A stretch of 64,000 nt of DNA from JBBQKG01 sp038326655. Its GTDB lineage: Bacteria > Actinomycetota > Thermoleophilia > Solirubrobacterales > JBBDJG01. The translations under genes were made by a program, and so were the position numbers. The notes beneath the pieces were generated by a model. That model was not told where the DNA came from. It saw nothing but the letters and a program-made list of their open reading frames with translations, and ran no database searches. The stretch covers positions 107,002-171,001 of the forward strand of contig JBBQKG010000002.1 in assembly GCA_038326655.1 (NCBI GenBank), read 5' to 3'. This document shows, piece after piece, positions 32,692 through 42,765 of the stretch. Every line of letters starts with the position of its first letter. The first letter of the stretch is position 1.

Positions 32692-35260
32692 CGAGCTCGC
32701 GCCGGTAGCGCGCGAGCTTGTCCCGCTCCTGCTGGACCAGCTCGGGCGGCGCCTTCTCGACGAAGCCGGCGTTTGCGAGCTTGCCCTCGGAGCGCTCGAT
32801 CTCCTGCCGGAGGCTTGCGACCTGCTCGGTGCGGCGAGCGCGGGCCGCCTCCGCATCGACCTGGACCTCGACAGTCGCACCGGGAATCGCCACCGTGGCG
32901 TCGCCGAGCGGGCCGTCGGGATCGGCGATCCGGAGGTCGAAGCGCGTCAGCCGCGCGATCGTCGGCAGCGCGCGCTCGTACAGCGCGCGATGCTCGGCGT
33001 CGCCGGCCAGGAGCCGTGCCCCGATCCGTGCGCCGGCCGGCACGCCCACGTCGTCGCGGTACCGGCGCAGGCGCTGGGTCGTCTCCTTCACCGTCTCGAC
33101 CTCACGCTCGGCGTGATCGTCGATCAATCCCTCGTCGGCGACCGGAAATCGGCGTACGGCGAGCAGGCCCTCGTGCCCGGGCACGAGGCTGTAGATCTCC
33201 TCGGTGACGAACGGCATCAGTGGGTGCAGCAGCGCAAGCGTCTCCTCGAGCACGTGGAGCGCGGTGGCAGCGCCCGTGCCCTCGTAGAGCCGGGGCTTGG
33301 CGATCTCCAGGTACCAGTCGCAGTAGTCGCTCCACAGGAACGCGTACAGCTCGAGCGCCGCGCGGGAGAAGTCGTAGGCCTCGATGCGGTCCGTGGTCTC
33401 GGCGACCACGCGCTGCAGCCGCGAGACGATCCAGCGGTCCTCGGGCGTCTCGCGCCGCGGCGCCGCCTCCACGTCACGGGCGTTCATCAACACGAGCCGG
33501 GAGGCGTTCCAGAGCTTGTTCGCGAGGTCACGCCCCTGCTCCACCCGCGCCACCGAGTACCGCACGTCCTGGCTCGAGGACATCGCCATCAGGCCGAAGC
33601 GAAGCGCGTCGGCGCCGTGCTCGGAGATCGCCTCGACCGGGTCGATCCCGGTGCCGAGGCTCTTCGACATGCGGCGCCCGTCCGGCGCGAGGATCACGGA
33701 GTGGACGTAGACGTCCTGGAACGGCACCTCCCCCGTGAACTCGAGCCCCATCATGATCATGCGCGCGACCCAGAGGTAGAGGATCTCGCGTGCGGTGGTG
33801 AGAAAGTCGGTCGGGTAGAACGCGCGCAGCTCGGGCGTGTCGTCGGGCCACCCCAGCACCGCGAACGGCCAGAGCTGTGAGCTGAACCAGGTGTCGAGCA
33901 CGTCGACCTCCTGCCGGATCACGCCGTCGCACAGCCCGCACCGGTCGGGTGCGGTCTCTGCCACATAGGTCTCCTCGCAGGCGTCGCAGTACCAGACCGG
34001 AATGCGATGGCCCCACCACAGCTGGCGCGAGATGCACCACGGCCGCAGGTTGCGCATCCAGTCGAGCAGCACGCGCTTCCAGGGGTCCGACGGGACCAGG
34101 CGCACGTGGTCGGCCTCGACCGCCTCGATCGCGGGGCGGGCGAGCTCGTCCATGCGCAGGAACCACTGGAGCGAGATCAGTGGCTCGATCCGGACGCCGG
34201 ACCGGTGGCTGTACCCCACCGAGTGCTCGTATGGCTCCCGCTTGCGGATCGCCCTCAGCTCGTCGAGTGCCGCGGCAACCGCCTCGCGGGCCTCGGCCAG
34301 CGGCAACCATGCGAAGCGCTCGCCGGCGGCCGCGTTCATGCGGCCGTCCTCTCCGATCACGGAGATCTCTTCGAGCCCGTGCCGGCGGCCGATCTCGAAG
34401 TCGTGCGGGTCGTGGCCGGGTGTGATCTTCAGGGCGCCGGTGCCGAACTCGGGGTCGACATAGGAGTCCGCGATGATCGGCAGCCTTCTTCCGGCCAGCG
34501 GCAGGATCGCGGTCTGGCCGATCAGCGCGGCATGGCGAGGATCGTCGGGGTTCACCGCCACGGCCACGTCGGCGAGCATCGTCTCGGGTCGCACAGTCGC
34601 GACCGTGACGTGGCCCTCGCCGGACTCGAGCGGGTAGTCGACGTAGTACAGCGTGTCCTCGACGTCGCGGTGCTCGACCTCGAGGTCGGAGATCGCCGAT
34701 CCGGACCCCGGGTCCCAGTTGACCATGTAGTAGTCGCGATAGATGTAGCCCTTGTCGTAGAGGGCCTTGAAGACCTTCATCACCGCCCGGACGTAGCGGT
34801 CGTCCATCGTGAACCGCTCGCGCTCGTAGTCGCAGGAGGCGCCGAGCCGCTTGTACTGCTCGACGATCCGCGAGCCGTACTGCTCGCGCCACTCCCAGAC
34901 TCGTGCCTCGAACGCCTCGCGGCCGAGCTGCTCGCGGCTCGTGTCCTCGCGCGCCAGCGCGCGCTCCACGACCATCTGGGTCGCGATCCCGGCGTGGTCG
35001 GTGCCGAGCGCCCAGAGCGCCCGGCGGCCCTGCATCCGCCGCATGCGGGTGAGGACGTCCTGCAGCGTGCCGTTCAGGGCGTGCCCCATGTGCAGCTCGC
35101 CGGTCACGTTCGGCGGCGGCACCGCGATCGAGAAGTTCTCGTCGGGAGTGCCCTCGGCCTCGGGGTGGAAGATGCCGGCCTCGAGCCACTCCGACAGCAC
35201 GCGCGGCTCGACCTCGGTGGGGTCGTAGCGCGTGCGTTCGGTCAGCGGGTCCTCGGCCAC
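32675..35260 (-). CDS. valS: Valyl-tRNA synthetase
   Basis: Class I synthetase of 861 residues. Landmarks: HIGH-type motif (PPNVTGELHMGHALNGT), WALGTDHAGIATQMVVERAL, the editing domain (TVRPETMLADVAVAVNPDD), DVLDTWFSSQLWPFAVLGW, the KMSKS-type loop (APDGRRMSKSLGTGIDP, with Arg in the first position), and a C-terminal coiled coil (TEQVASLRQEIERSEGKLAN). Starts with GTG 35260. It is the first gene of valS-folC. Confidence 0.97.
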   Translation of the reverse strand: MAEDPLTERTRYDPTEVEPRVLSEWLEAGIFHPEAEGTPDENFSIAVPPPNVTGELHMGHALNGTLQDVLTRMRRMQGRRALWALGTDHAGIATQMVVERALAREDTSREQLGREAFEARVWEWREQYGSRIVEQYKRLGASCDYERERFTMDDRYVRAVMKVFKALYDKGYIYRDYYMVNWDPGSGSAISDLEVEHRDVEDTLYYVDYPLESGEGHVTVATVRPETMLADVAVAVNPDDPRHAALIGQTAILPLAGRRLPIIADSYVDPEFGTGALKITPGHDPHDFEIGRRHGLEEISVIGEDGRMNAAAGERFAWLPLAEAREAVAAALDELRAIRKREPYEHSVGYSHRSGVRIEPLISLQWFLRMDELARPAIEAVEADHVRLVPSDPWKRVLLDWMRNLRPWCISRQLWWGHRIPVWYCDACEETYVAETAPDRCGLCDGVIRQEVDVLDTWFSSQLWPFAVLGWPDDTPELRAFYPTDFLTTAREILYLWVARMIMMGLEFTGEVPFQDVYVHSVILAPDGRRMSKSLGTGIDPVEAISEHGADALRFGLMAMSSSQDVRYSVARVEQGRDLANKLWNASRLVLMNARDVEAAPRRETPEDRWIVSRLQRVVAETTDRIEAYDFSRAALELYAFLWSDYCDWYLEIAKPRLYEGTGAATALHVLEETLALLHPLMPFVTEEIYSLVPGHEGLLAVRRFPVADEGLIDDHAEREVETVKETTQRLRRYRDDVGVPAGARIGARLLAGDAEHRALYERALPTIARLTRFDLRIADPDGPLGDATVAIPGATVEVQVDAEAARARRTEQVASLRQEIERSEGKLANAGFVEKAPPELVQQERDKLARYRRELDDLEG

Positions 35261-35302
35261 GGGCGCAGTTTAGGGCGGTGCAATCGCGCCGGCGGCGCTC
35301 GT

Positions 35303-36088
35303 CTAGACCCTCGCGGGCGCGACCGCCATGCCCGCCACGTCCACCCGCGTCCGGTAGAGCGAGCCGATCGTGGTGACGTACAGGTCGCGGCCGTCCGGTC
35401 CACCGAAGCAGAGGCTCGAGACGAAGTCCGCCGGCACGTCGAGCACCCGTTCGAGCTCGCCGCCCGGCGAGAAGCGCCCCACCCCGCCGCCGGCTCCGAG
35501 CGCCACCCAAACGCCGCCCTCGGCGTCCATCGCGAGACCGTCGGCGTCACCGGAGTGGCTGCGCGCGAACTCCACCGAGCCGCCCGACTCGAGCTCATGC
35601 GCGCGCACTGCGCCGCTCGCGTAGTCGCACACGTAGACGGTGCCGCCGTCGGCGGAGACACCGATCCCGTTGGGCCAGTCGACGTCGTCGAGCACCTGCT
35701 CCGACGTGCCGTCCACGGCCACATGCCAGACGTCGCCCGGCACCGGATCCTCGCCGGCGAACGGGTTGAACCGCAACGCGCCCACGTACACCGAGCCGTC
35801 GGGCGCCGGCGCAAGGTCGTTGAAGCCGGTGACGCCCTCGAGCGCGAGCAGCGTCCGCGACTCGCCGCCGCGCACGTGCACGAGGTCGCGTCCCGAGACC
35901 ACCAGGCCGCCGTCCGCGTGGAGGCACATGCCGCCCACGCCACGGCGTTTCGGGATCACCGTCTCGACGCGCCCGTCCGGCGACCAGCGATGCACGCCGC
36001 CCCCCAGCACGTCGCTGAAGTACACCTTTCCTTCCCCATCCGCGCAGGGCGCCTCGAGCAGCCCGTATCCAGTCGCAAGAGCCTCCAT
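35303..36088 (-). CDS. SMP-30/gluconolactonase-like beta-propeller protein
   Basis: A 261-residue six-bladed propeller of the SMP-30/gluconolaconase/LRE family, which hydrolyses sugar lactones using a bound divalent metal. Likely ligands: Glu in LLEAPCADGEGKVYFSDV, Asn in GVTGFNDLAPAPDGSVYVG, Asn in DWPNGIGVSADGGTVYVCD, and Asp in SGDADGLAMDAEGGVWVAL. No signal peptide. The substrate is not predictable. It is upstream of valS in the same direction, with a 42-bp gap. Confidence 0.85.
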   Translation of the reverse strand: MEALATGYGLLEAPCADGEGKVYFSDVLGGGVHRWSPDGRVETVIPKRRGVGGMCLHADGGLVVSGRDLVHVRGGESRTLLALEGVTGFNDLAPAPDGSVYVGALRFNPFAGEDPVPGDVWHVAVDGTSEQVLDDVDWPNGIGVSADGGTVYVCDYASGAVRAHELESGGSVEFARSHSGDADGLAMDAEGGVWVALGAGGGVGRFSPGGELERVLDVPADFVSSLCFGGPDGRDLYVTTIGSLYRTRVDVAGMAVAPARV

Positions 36089-36120
36089 CGGGCGAGCCTA
36101 ACGAAAGCAATCCGGGCGGA

Positions 36121-36175
36121 GGAAGGGACTCCTGCGACACCCTCAGCCCGGCTGGCAGGAGCAGGAGTCCCTTCC
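36121..36175. terminator. 15-bp perfect inverted repeat after clpX
   Basis: GGAAGGGACTCCTGC (36121-36135) and its exact complement (36161-36175) flank a 25-base spacer that itself has a CAGCC/GGCTG mini-stem. It sits between the clpX stop and the SMP-30 gene's start, and could end the clpX transcript. No T-run follows. Confidence 0.6.
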
Positions 36176-36212
36176 GGAGCCCGCGCAGCGGCGATCGAGG
36201 GAGAGCGGGAGC

Positions 36213-37529
<1,317 letters not shown>

Positions 37530-37623
37530 TGCCTCTCGCCGCCCGTTGTCTTACCGGAAGATCCCTTAAGGGTAGGGGCTTCGGCCCTGAAAGTCGCGCC
37601 CATTTCGTCCACCCCGCCCGGGG

Positions 37624-38208
37624 TTAGTGCTCTGCGATCACCCTGTCGATGATGTGGTACTCGACGGCCTCTTCGGCGCTCATGAAGTAGTCGCGGTCGG
37701 TGTCCTGCGACACCTTCTCGAGCGGCTGCTTGGTGTGCTTTGCGATGATCTCGTCGAGCTTGCGGCGGATGTCGATGATCTCCCGCGCGTGGATCTCGAT
37801 GTCGGCCGCCTGGCCGGAGAACCCGCCCGAGACCTGGTGGATCAGGATCTTCGCGTTGGGCAGCGCCATCCGCTTGCCCTCCGCCCCACCGGCCAGGAGC
37901 AGCGCACCCATGCTCATCGCGACGCCGACGCAGATCGTCTGCACCTGCGGCTTGATGTACTGCATCGTGTCGTAGATCGCGAGCCCGGCGTACACGCTGC
38001 CGCCGGGCGAGTTGATGTAGATGCTGATGTCCTTGTCCGGGTCCTCGGACTCGAGGTGGATCAGCTGAGCGACGATCAGATTGGCGATGTCTTCGGTGAC
38101 CGGCGTGCCGAGGAAGACGATCCGCTCGTTCAGAAGGCGGGAGTAGATGTCGAACGCCCGCTCGCCGCGGGAGGTCTGCTCGACGACCATTGGGATCAGT
38201 GGGCTCAT
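37624..38208 (-). CDS. clpP: ATP-dependent Clp protease proteolytic subunit
   Basis: Serine protease that forms tetradecamers. The 194-residue protein has the triad visible as Ser in GVAMSMGALLLAGG, His in KILIHQVSGGFSGQA and Asp in QDTDRDYFMSAEEAVEYH. NSPGGSVYAGLAIYDTMQYI is the oxyanion-side segment. Only one clpP is in the window, unlike the clpP1-clpP2 pair of mycobacteria. ATG 38208. tig-clpP-clpX is the usual order. Confidence 0.97.
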   Translation of the reverse strand: MSPLIPMVVEQTSRGERAFDIYSRLLNERIVFLGTPVTEDIANLIVAQLIHLESEDPDKDISIYINSPGGSVYAGLAIYDTMQYIKPQVQTICVGVAMSMGALLLAGGAEGKRMALPNAKILIHQVSGGFSGQAADIEIHAREIIDIRRKLDEIIAKHTKQPLEKVSQDTDRDYFMSAEEAVEYHIIDRVIAEH

Positions 38209-38510
38209 CGCACCTTTCCTGGCGCTTCACGCGCCGCCACGTAGCTTGCTTGGGACCGTTCCGAGCGACTTTGGCCCGCGCGCGGCGATTCTAGCAATGC
38301 GGATTTTGGCGTTCTGACGGTTTTTGCGCCGGCATTCCTCGTGATGCGCAAGTCACCGTCCGGGACGTGGCGCTCGTTTCCGAGGCGGATCAGCTCACGC
38401 CGGCGGTCCGCCTGGGCAAGCTGTCTGGGCGACAAGGGCACGGCCGTACATTCCTCTGACCGGCCGGTCTTCCTTCCCGCGCAAGCGCGCTGTCGCGGCC
38501 CTCGGAGGGG
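38209..38510 (-). promoter_or_regulatory. tig-clpP gap with possible clpP promoter
   Basis: No gene is supported in these 302 bp. On the minus strand TTGC-TAGAAT (38288-38293) could be an extended -10 element about 80 bp before clpP, with CAGAAC or GTCAGA near the -35 position. Translations across the gap do not resemble any known protein. A separate clpPX promoter downstream of tig is plausible, but the hexamers are weak evidence. Confidence 0.3.
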
Positions 38511-39953
38511 TCAGGTCTTCTCAGGATCCTCGCCCGGCCGTTCGTCCGGCCTCTGCTCCGGCGTTTTTTCCTCGGGAGTCCACAGCTGCGCGGAGCCCTC
38601 GCCCTTGCGCTGCTTGCCCGGAGTCCAGATCTGCCCGCGCGCCTTTGCCTTGTCGGGATCGATCGGCTGTGCACTGTCGACGATCACGTCGACCGCCTTG
38701 CGCAGCCTGATCTCGCGTCGGACCGGTAGGTCGCGACCGCTCTCGGTGAGGCGCTCCACGAACTTTTCCGGTTTCACCCCCTCGCGCTCGGCAGCAGATT
38801 GCAGCGCCTCGAGCAGGTCCTCGTCCCCCGCCTCGAGCCCCTCCGCATCGGCGACCGCTTCGAGCACGCTCTCGCGTCCGAGCTGCCGCGCGGCGTCCTG
38901 CTTCGTCTCCTCGATCACCTCGTCGCGCGTCTTGCCGGAGGTCGCGAAGTAGGTGTCGGGGTCGATGCCCTGGGCGCGCAGCGCACGCTCGGTCCGCTCC
39001 CACATCTCCTCGGCGCGCGCGGTCACGAGCTCGTCGGGCAGGTCGACCGTGGCCTCATCGACGGCAGCGTCGACCGCCGCCTCGCGGAACTCGTCCTCGA
39101 TCGAGTGCTCCTGCGCGTGCTCGAGCTTGTGGCGGACGTCGGCGCGCAGCTCTTCGAGCGTGTCGAACTCGCTCGCCTCGGACGCGAAGTCGTCGTCGAG
39201 CGCGGGCAGCTCCTTCTGGCGCACGTCCTTCACGTCGACGTCGAAGGCCGCCTGCTTTCCGGCCAGATCCTCGGAGTGATAGTCGGCTGGGAATTCGACC
39301 TCGACCGTGCGCTGCTCGCCGGTCTTCGCGCCCACGACCTGCTCCTCGAAGCCCTCGATCAGCCGGCCGCCGCCGACCTCCAGCATGTAGTCGCGTGCCT
39401 CGCCACCCGCGAACAGCTCGCCGTCGACCCGGCCGACGAAGTCGACGACCGCAATGTCCCCCTCGGCAACCGGCCGGTCGACGCTCTCGACCCGGGCAGA
39501 CCGCTCGCGCATGTGCTCGAGCTCGTGGTCGATCGCCTCGTCCGGCACCTCGGGGCTGCGCTTGCCGACCTCGAGCCCTCGATAGGTGCCGAGCGTCGCC
39601 TGCGGGGTCACCGAGACCTCGATCGAGAAGCTAAGCGGCGCGCCCGCGGCAGGCAGGTCGTCGAGCTCCAGCTTGGGGTCGCCCACGGTCGACACGCCGG
39701 AGCGCAGGATCGCCTCCTCGTACCACTCCGGCAGCGAGTCCCGGACCGCCTGCTCGAGCACCGCCTCGCGGCCCATCCGCTGGATCACCATCGGGCCGGG
39801 CACCTTGCCCTGGCGGAAGCCGGGGATGCGCAGCTCGCGGCCGAGCGCGGTCGCGGTGCGCTGAACGCGCGACTCCAGCTCTTCGCCCGACACCTCGGCG
39901 TCGAGGCGCACCCGTGAGTCGGGCAGCTCGGTGAGTGTCGTCGTGACGGGCAT
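38511..39953 (-). CDS. tig: Trigger factor
   Basis: Ribosome-bound chaperone and peptidyl-prolyl isomerase. The 480-residue protein has the ribosome-binding domain (ALGRELRIPGFRQGKVPGPM, containing GFRxGKxP), an FKBP-type PPIase domain (EGDIAVVDFVGRVDGELFAG; IEGFEEQVVGAKTGEQRTVE) and the long helical C-terminal domain. The last ~45 residues are disordered and repeat a short unit (IWTPGKQRKGEG, then LWTPEEKTPEQ). ATG 39953. Confidence 0.96.
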   Translation of the reverse strand: MPVTTTLTELPDSRVRLDAEVSGEELESRVQRTATALGRELRIPGFRQGKVPGPMVIQRMGREAVLEQAVRDSLPEWYEEAILRSGVSTVGDPKLELDDLPAAGAPLSFSIEVSVTPQATLGTYRGLEVGKRSPEVPDEAIDHELEHMRERSARVESVDRPVAEGDIAVVDFVGRVDGELFAGGEARDYMLEVGGGRLIEGFEEQVVGAKTGEQRTVEVEFPADYHSEDLAGKQAAFDVDVKDVRQKELPALDDDFASEASEFDTLEELRADVRHKLEHAQEHSIEDEFREAAVDAAVDEATVDLPDELVTARAEEMWERTERALRAQGIDPDTYFATSGKTRDEVIEETKQDAARQLGRESVLEAVADAEGLEAGDEDLLEALQSAAEREGVKPEKFVERLTESGRDLPVRREIRLRKAVDVIVDSAQPIDPDKAKARGQIWTPGKQRKGEGSAQLWTPEEKTPEQRPDERPGEDPEKT

Positions 39954-39984
39954 GGGCGAGGGCGGGGCGTTAGCCTCCCGGGCG

Positions 39985-40125
39985 GTGAAGGATAGTGCTC
40001 GACGGCTGGCCGTCCGGTCCCTGACCGGGTCCTCGGGACGCTTCGTAGCGTTCGTGGTCGACGTCGGCGTCGCGAGCGCCGTCTACTGGTCGCGCCGGCT
40101 CGCCGGCCAGGAGACGCCCTGGTGA
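39985..40125 (+). CDS. Small hypothetical membrane-associated peptide
   Basis: A 46-residue frame from GTG 39985 (V-K-D-S-A-R-R-L) with a hydrophobic stretch GRFVAFVVDVGVASAVYWSR and ending ETPW. Its TGA overlaps the GTG of the downstream epimerase (GTGA), which suggests a translated leader or coupled small gene. No family is recognised and no good ribosome-binding site is seen. Confidence 0.35.
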   Translation: MKDSARRLAVRSLTGSSGRFVAFVVDVGVASAVYWSRRLAGQETPW

Positions 40126-41117
40126 GCAGCGCGTTCGTGACCGGCGGGTCGGGGTTCATCGGCGGCCGGCTGATCCGCCGCCTGGTCGGCGAGGGGTGGC
40201 GGGTGCGCGCGCTTGCGCGCGCGGAGGCCTCCGCGGCAAAGGTGAGTGCGCTCGGTGCCGAGCCGGTGCAGGGCGACCTCTCCGACCCCGGTTCGATCCG
40301 CGCCGGCGCGGCCGGCTGCGAGTACGTCTTCCACGCCGCCGCCCACCTCGGGGAATGGGGCACGCGGGAGGAGTTCGAGCGCGACAACGTCACCGGCACG
40401 AAGCACGTCCTGGCCGGAAGCCGCGAGGCCGGCGTGCGGCGATTCGTGCACGTCGGCACCGAGGCGGCACTGCTCGCCGGCCGGCCGCTCGTGAACGTGG
40501 ACGAAGACGCCCCGCTGCGGCCCGACTCGAAGGCGCTCTACTCCTCGACCAAGGCGCTGGCCGAGCAGGCGGTGCGCGACGCGAACGGCGAGGGGTTCGA
40601 GACGGTGGTGGTGCGGCCGCGGCTGGTCTGGGGCCCCGGCGACACCACGATCGTGCCCTCGCTGGCGGCCGCGATCGACCGGAAGCGCTTCTCCTGGATC
40701 GGCGGCGGCGGGCATCTGACCGCGACCACGCACGTCGACAACACCGTCGAGGGGCTGGTGCTCGGCGCCAAGCGCGGTCGCCCCGGCGGTGTGTACTTCG
40801 TCACGGACGGCGACCCGGCCGTGTTCCGCGAGTTCATCTCCGCGCTGCTGCGCGCCAACGGCATCGAGCCTCCCGACCGCAACACCCCGGCGGCCGTCGG
40901 GCGGATCGCGGCCGGCGCTTCGGAGACGGTCTGGCGCGCCTTTCGACTGAAGGGCAGTCCGCCCGTCACCCGGCTCGCGTACTGGCTCTCCGCGCAGGAG
41001 TGCACGATCGACATCTCACGAGCCCGCTCGGAGCTCGGCTATGAGCCCGTGATCACCCGGGAGACCGGGCTCGAGCAGCTGCGCCGCGAGCCAGCGGTGC
41101 CACCGGCGTTGCCTTGA
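40122..41117 (+). CDS. NAD-dependent epimerase/dehydratase (3-beta-HSD-like extended SDR)
   Basis: A 331-residue extended short-chain dehydrogenase/reductase. It has TGGSGFIGGRLIRRL (TGxxGxxG nucleotide-binding motif), FHAAAHLGEWG, VGTEAAL, and the catalytic YxxxK in LYSSTKALAEQAV; RPRLVWGPGDTTIVP follows. This pattern is typical of the 3-beta-hydroxysteroid dehydrogenase-like branch, often acting on sterol-like, flavonoid or sugar substrates. The substrate is unknown. GTG start. It converges on another, unrelated-by-order epimerase gene. Confidence 0.85.
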   Translation: MSSAFVTGGSGFIGGRLIRRLVGEGWRVRALARAEASAAKVSALGAEPVQGDLSDPGSIRAGAAGCEYVFHAAAHLGEWGTREEFERDNVTGTKHVLAGSREAGVRRFVHVGTEAALLAGRPLVNVDEDAPLRPDSKALYSSTKALAEQAVRDANGEGFETVVVRPRLVWGPGDTTIVPSLAAAIDRKRFSWIGGGGHLTATTHVDNTVEGLVLGAKRGRPGGVYFVTDGDPAVFREFISALLRANGIEPPDRNTPAAVGRIAAGASETVWRAFRLKGSPPVTRLAYWLSAQECTIDISRARSELGYEPVITRETGLEQLRREPAVPPALP

Positions 41118-41182
41118 CACGCCCTCCACCCGTGTGTTAAATCATCACGAGCAGCTTGGAGGGATCAGGCCGGGGGATCGTG

Positions 41183-41206
41183 CGGTGAGAGCGTCGGCTC
41201 TCGCCG
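41183..41206. terminator. Hairpin between convergent epimerase genes
   Basis: CGGTGAGAGC, loop GTCG, GCTCTCGCCG form a 10-bp stem with one G-T wobble in the 103-bp gap between the two convergent epimerase genes. No T-run follows. It may serve both strands. Confidence 0.5.
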
Positions 41207-41220
41207 TGCCCGGACCGGGG

Positions 41221-42159
41221 CTAGCCGAGCGCCTCGCGGAAGCCCTGCCGCCAGCTGGCGTAGCGCGGTTGCCATCCCAGCGCAGCCTTTGCGCGTGCGT
41301 TGGAGGCGCCCGGGAGCTCGGTCGCGAGGCGGGCGGTGTGCTCGCCCGCGACGAGGCGCGCGATCAATCGCGGCACGCGCCGCGGCCGCTTCGCGCCGAG
41401 CGCCTCGGCATACGCGGGCAGCCACTCGCGCAGCGGCGCGGGATCGTCGTCCACGACGTTGTAGACACCGGGGCTGCCGCGCTCGACCGCCGTGGCCGTG
41501 GCGGCGGCGGCATCGTCGACGTGGATGAACGAGAACACGCCGGTTGCCCTTCCGACGAGCGGGAAGCGGCGGCGCCTCACCTCCTCGGCGTAGAAGCCGT
41601 CGGCGGCGTAGGCCGTACCTGGCCCGTAGAAGAAGCCGTAGCGCAGCACGACTCCCTCGATCCCGTCCGTCTTCGTGACCGCGTCCTCGAGCGCATGCAC
41701 CGCCCGCACGCTGCGCGCCCAGGGCTCGGGCGACTCCTCGAACAGGGGATCGTCCTCGGTCCTGAGCTCCTCCCCGCGCGGCCCGTAGGCGAACGCGATG
41801 CTCTGCGCGACGATCCGCCGCGCGCCGGCCGCGCGCGCCGCGTCGACAAGGTTGCGGGTGCCCTCCTCACGGAGCCGGTCGTTGTTGGCGAGCTGCTCGG
41901 ACATCTTGCGGGGGTCGATCGCGCTGGGGAGGTCGGTGAGCTCGTGGACGACCGCCTCGGGCGCGGCCGCCGTGACCGCCTCGCGGAGCGCCGCGGCGTC
42001 GAACACGTCACAGACGGCGGGCTCGGCGCCGAGCGCCCGCAGCGACTCGCCGCGCTCGGGCGAACGCGTCATCGCGACGACCTCATGCCCGCGCTCGACC
42101 AACAGCGGGACCAGGCGACGCCCGATCACACCGCTCGCGCCGGCCACGAAGACCTTCAT
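41221..42159 (-). CDS. NAD(P)-dependent epimerase/reductase, extended SDR
   Basis: A 312-residue Rossmann protein starting MKVFVAGASGVIGRRLVPLL (GASGxxG variant), with AMTRSPERGESLRALGAEP, AVVHELTDL and a YGFFYGPGT segment. The usual YxxxK is not clear; around the expected place the sequence is RAVHALEDAV, so catalysis may differ from classic SDRs. It fits the group annotated as NAD-dependent epimerase/dehydratase. ATG overlaps the stop of the upstream membrane-protein gene (ATGA). Confidence 0.8.
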   Translation of the reverse strand: MKVFVAGASGVIGRRLVPLLVERGHEVVAMTRSPERGESLRALGAEPAVCDVFDAAALREAVTAAAPEAVVHELTDLPSAIDPRKMSEQLANNDRLREEGTRNLVDAARAAGARRIVAQSIAFAYGPRGEELRTEDDPLFEESPEPWARSVRAVHALEDAVTKTDGIEGVVLRYGFFYGPGTAYAADGFYAEEVRRRRFPLVGRATGVFSFIHVDDAAAATATAVERGSPGVYNVVDDDPAPLREWLPAYAEALGAKRPRRVPRLIARLVAGEHTARLATELPGASNARAKAALGWQPRYASWRQGFREALG

Positions 42160-42557
42160 CGCGCGCGCGTCGCGGCGCCGTGCAGCACCCAGCCGGTGAC
42201 GACGGTCAGCAGCGCCAGCGAGACGAAGTTGAAAGGGCCGAGCCAGCCCGGATCGGTGTCCGCGATGTCGACGAGGTGGTTGATCGTGTGCAGCGCGTAC
42301 TGGAGCGTGACTCCGAACAGCACGGGCAGTCGCCAGGACACCCTGCGGACCGCGAGCAGGAGCCCGACGCCGATCGCGAGGTAGAAGGTCCCGATGTCGC
42401 GCAGGTAGTGGCCTTCGGCGCCGCTCCCGTACGGGGCGATCGTGTCGACGAACGTACCCGGCGCGATCACGAGGAACGCGCCCAGGAAGAGCTGCACCGC
42501 TGCCAGCAGCAGGAGCGCCTGCCGCATCCTCGCCTCGTCCAACACCGGGAAAGCCAT
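42156..42557 (-). CDS. Four-helix membrane protein of unknown function
   Basis: A 133-residue protein with four predicted membrane helices (ALLLLAAVQLFLGAFLVIA; DIGTFYLAIGVGLLLAV; LPVLFGVTLQYALHTINHLV; VSLALLTVVTGWVLHGA). The His in LHTINHLVD and the Asp/Tyr before helix 2 are polar residues inside or near the membrane. It resembles small DUF4345/DoxX-like proteins in layout, but I cannot name the family firmly. Coupled to the downstream epimerase. Confidence 0.7.
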   Translation of the reverse strand: MAFPVLDEARMRQALLLLAAVQLFLGAFLVIAPGTFVDTIAPYGSGAEGHYLRDIGTFYLAIGVGLLLAVRRVSWRLPVLFGVTLQYALHTINHLVDIADTDPGWLGPFNFVSLALLTVVTGWVLHGAATRAR

Positions 42558-42582
42558 GGGCGGATACTTACAGCCCGTCGGG

Positions 42583-42765
42583 ATGAACCCTGGCCTCTGC
42601 GACACCTGCCGCCATCAGCGCGTGGTCCGTAACACGCGCGGCTCGGCGTTCTCGCTTTGTGAGCGCTCGCGCGCCGATCCTGCCTTCCCGCGCTATCCGC
42701 GCCTGCCCGTGGTCGCGTGCAGGGGCTACGAGCGGCGTCCGCCCGCAGGCCGTCAGCCGACCTGA
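42583..42765 (+). CDS. Small Cys-rich hypothetical protein
   Basis: A 60-residue protein, M-N-P-G then LCDTCRHQRVVRNTRGSAFS, LCERSRADPAFPRYPRLPVV and ACRGYER. It has CxxC and two more Cys at positions suitable for binding one zinc or iron. The conserved look (CDTCRHQ...CERS...FPRYPRLPV) resembles a small uncharacterised protein common in related actinobacteria (from memory, not a search). Its 3' end overlaps the flavoprotein gene on the other strand by 13 bp. Codon third positions are GC-rich throughout. Confidence 0.6.
   Translation: MNPGLCDTCRHQRVVRNTRGSAFSLCERSRADPAFPRYPRLPVVACRGYERRPPAGRQPT

Noticed and set aside
38205..38441. Minus-strand frame of 78 codons between tig and clpP
   Set aside because: It runs into the clpP start region, has no ribosome-binding site and no conserved look; treated as promoter region.
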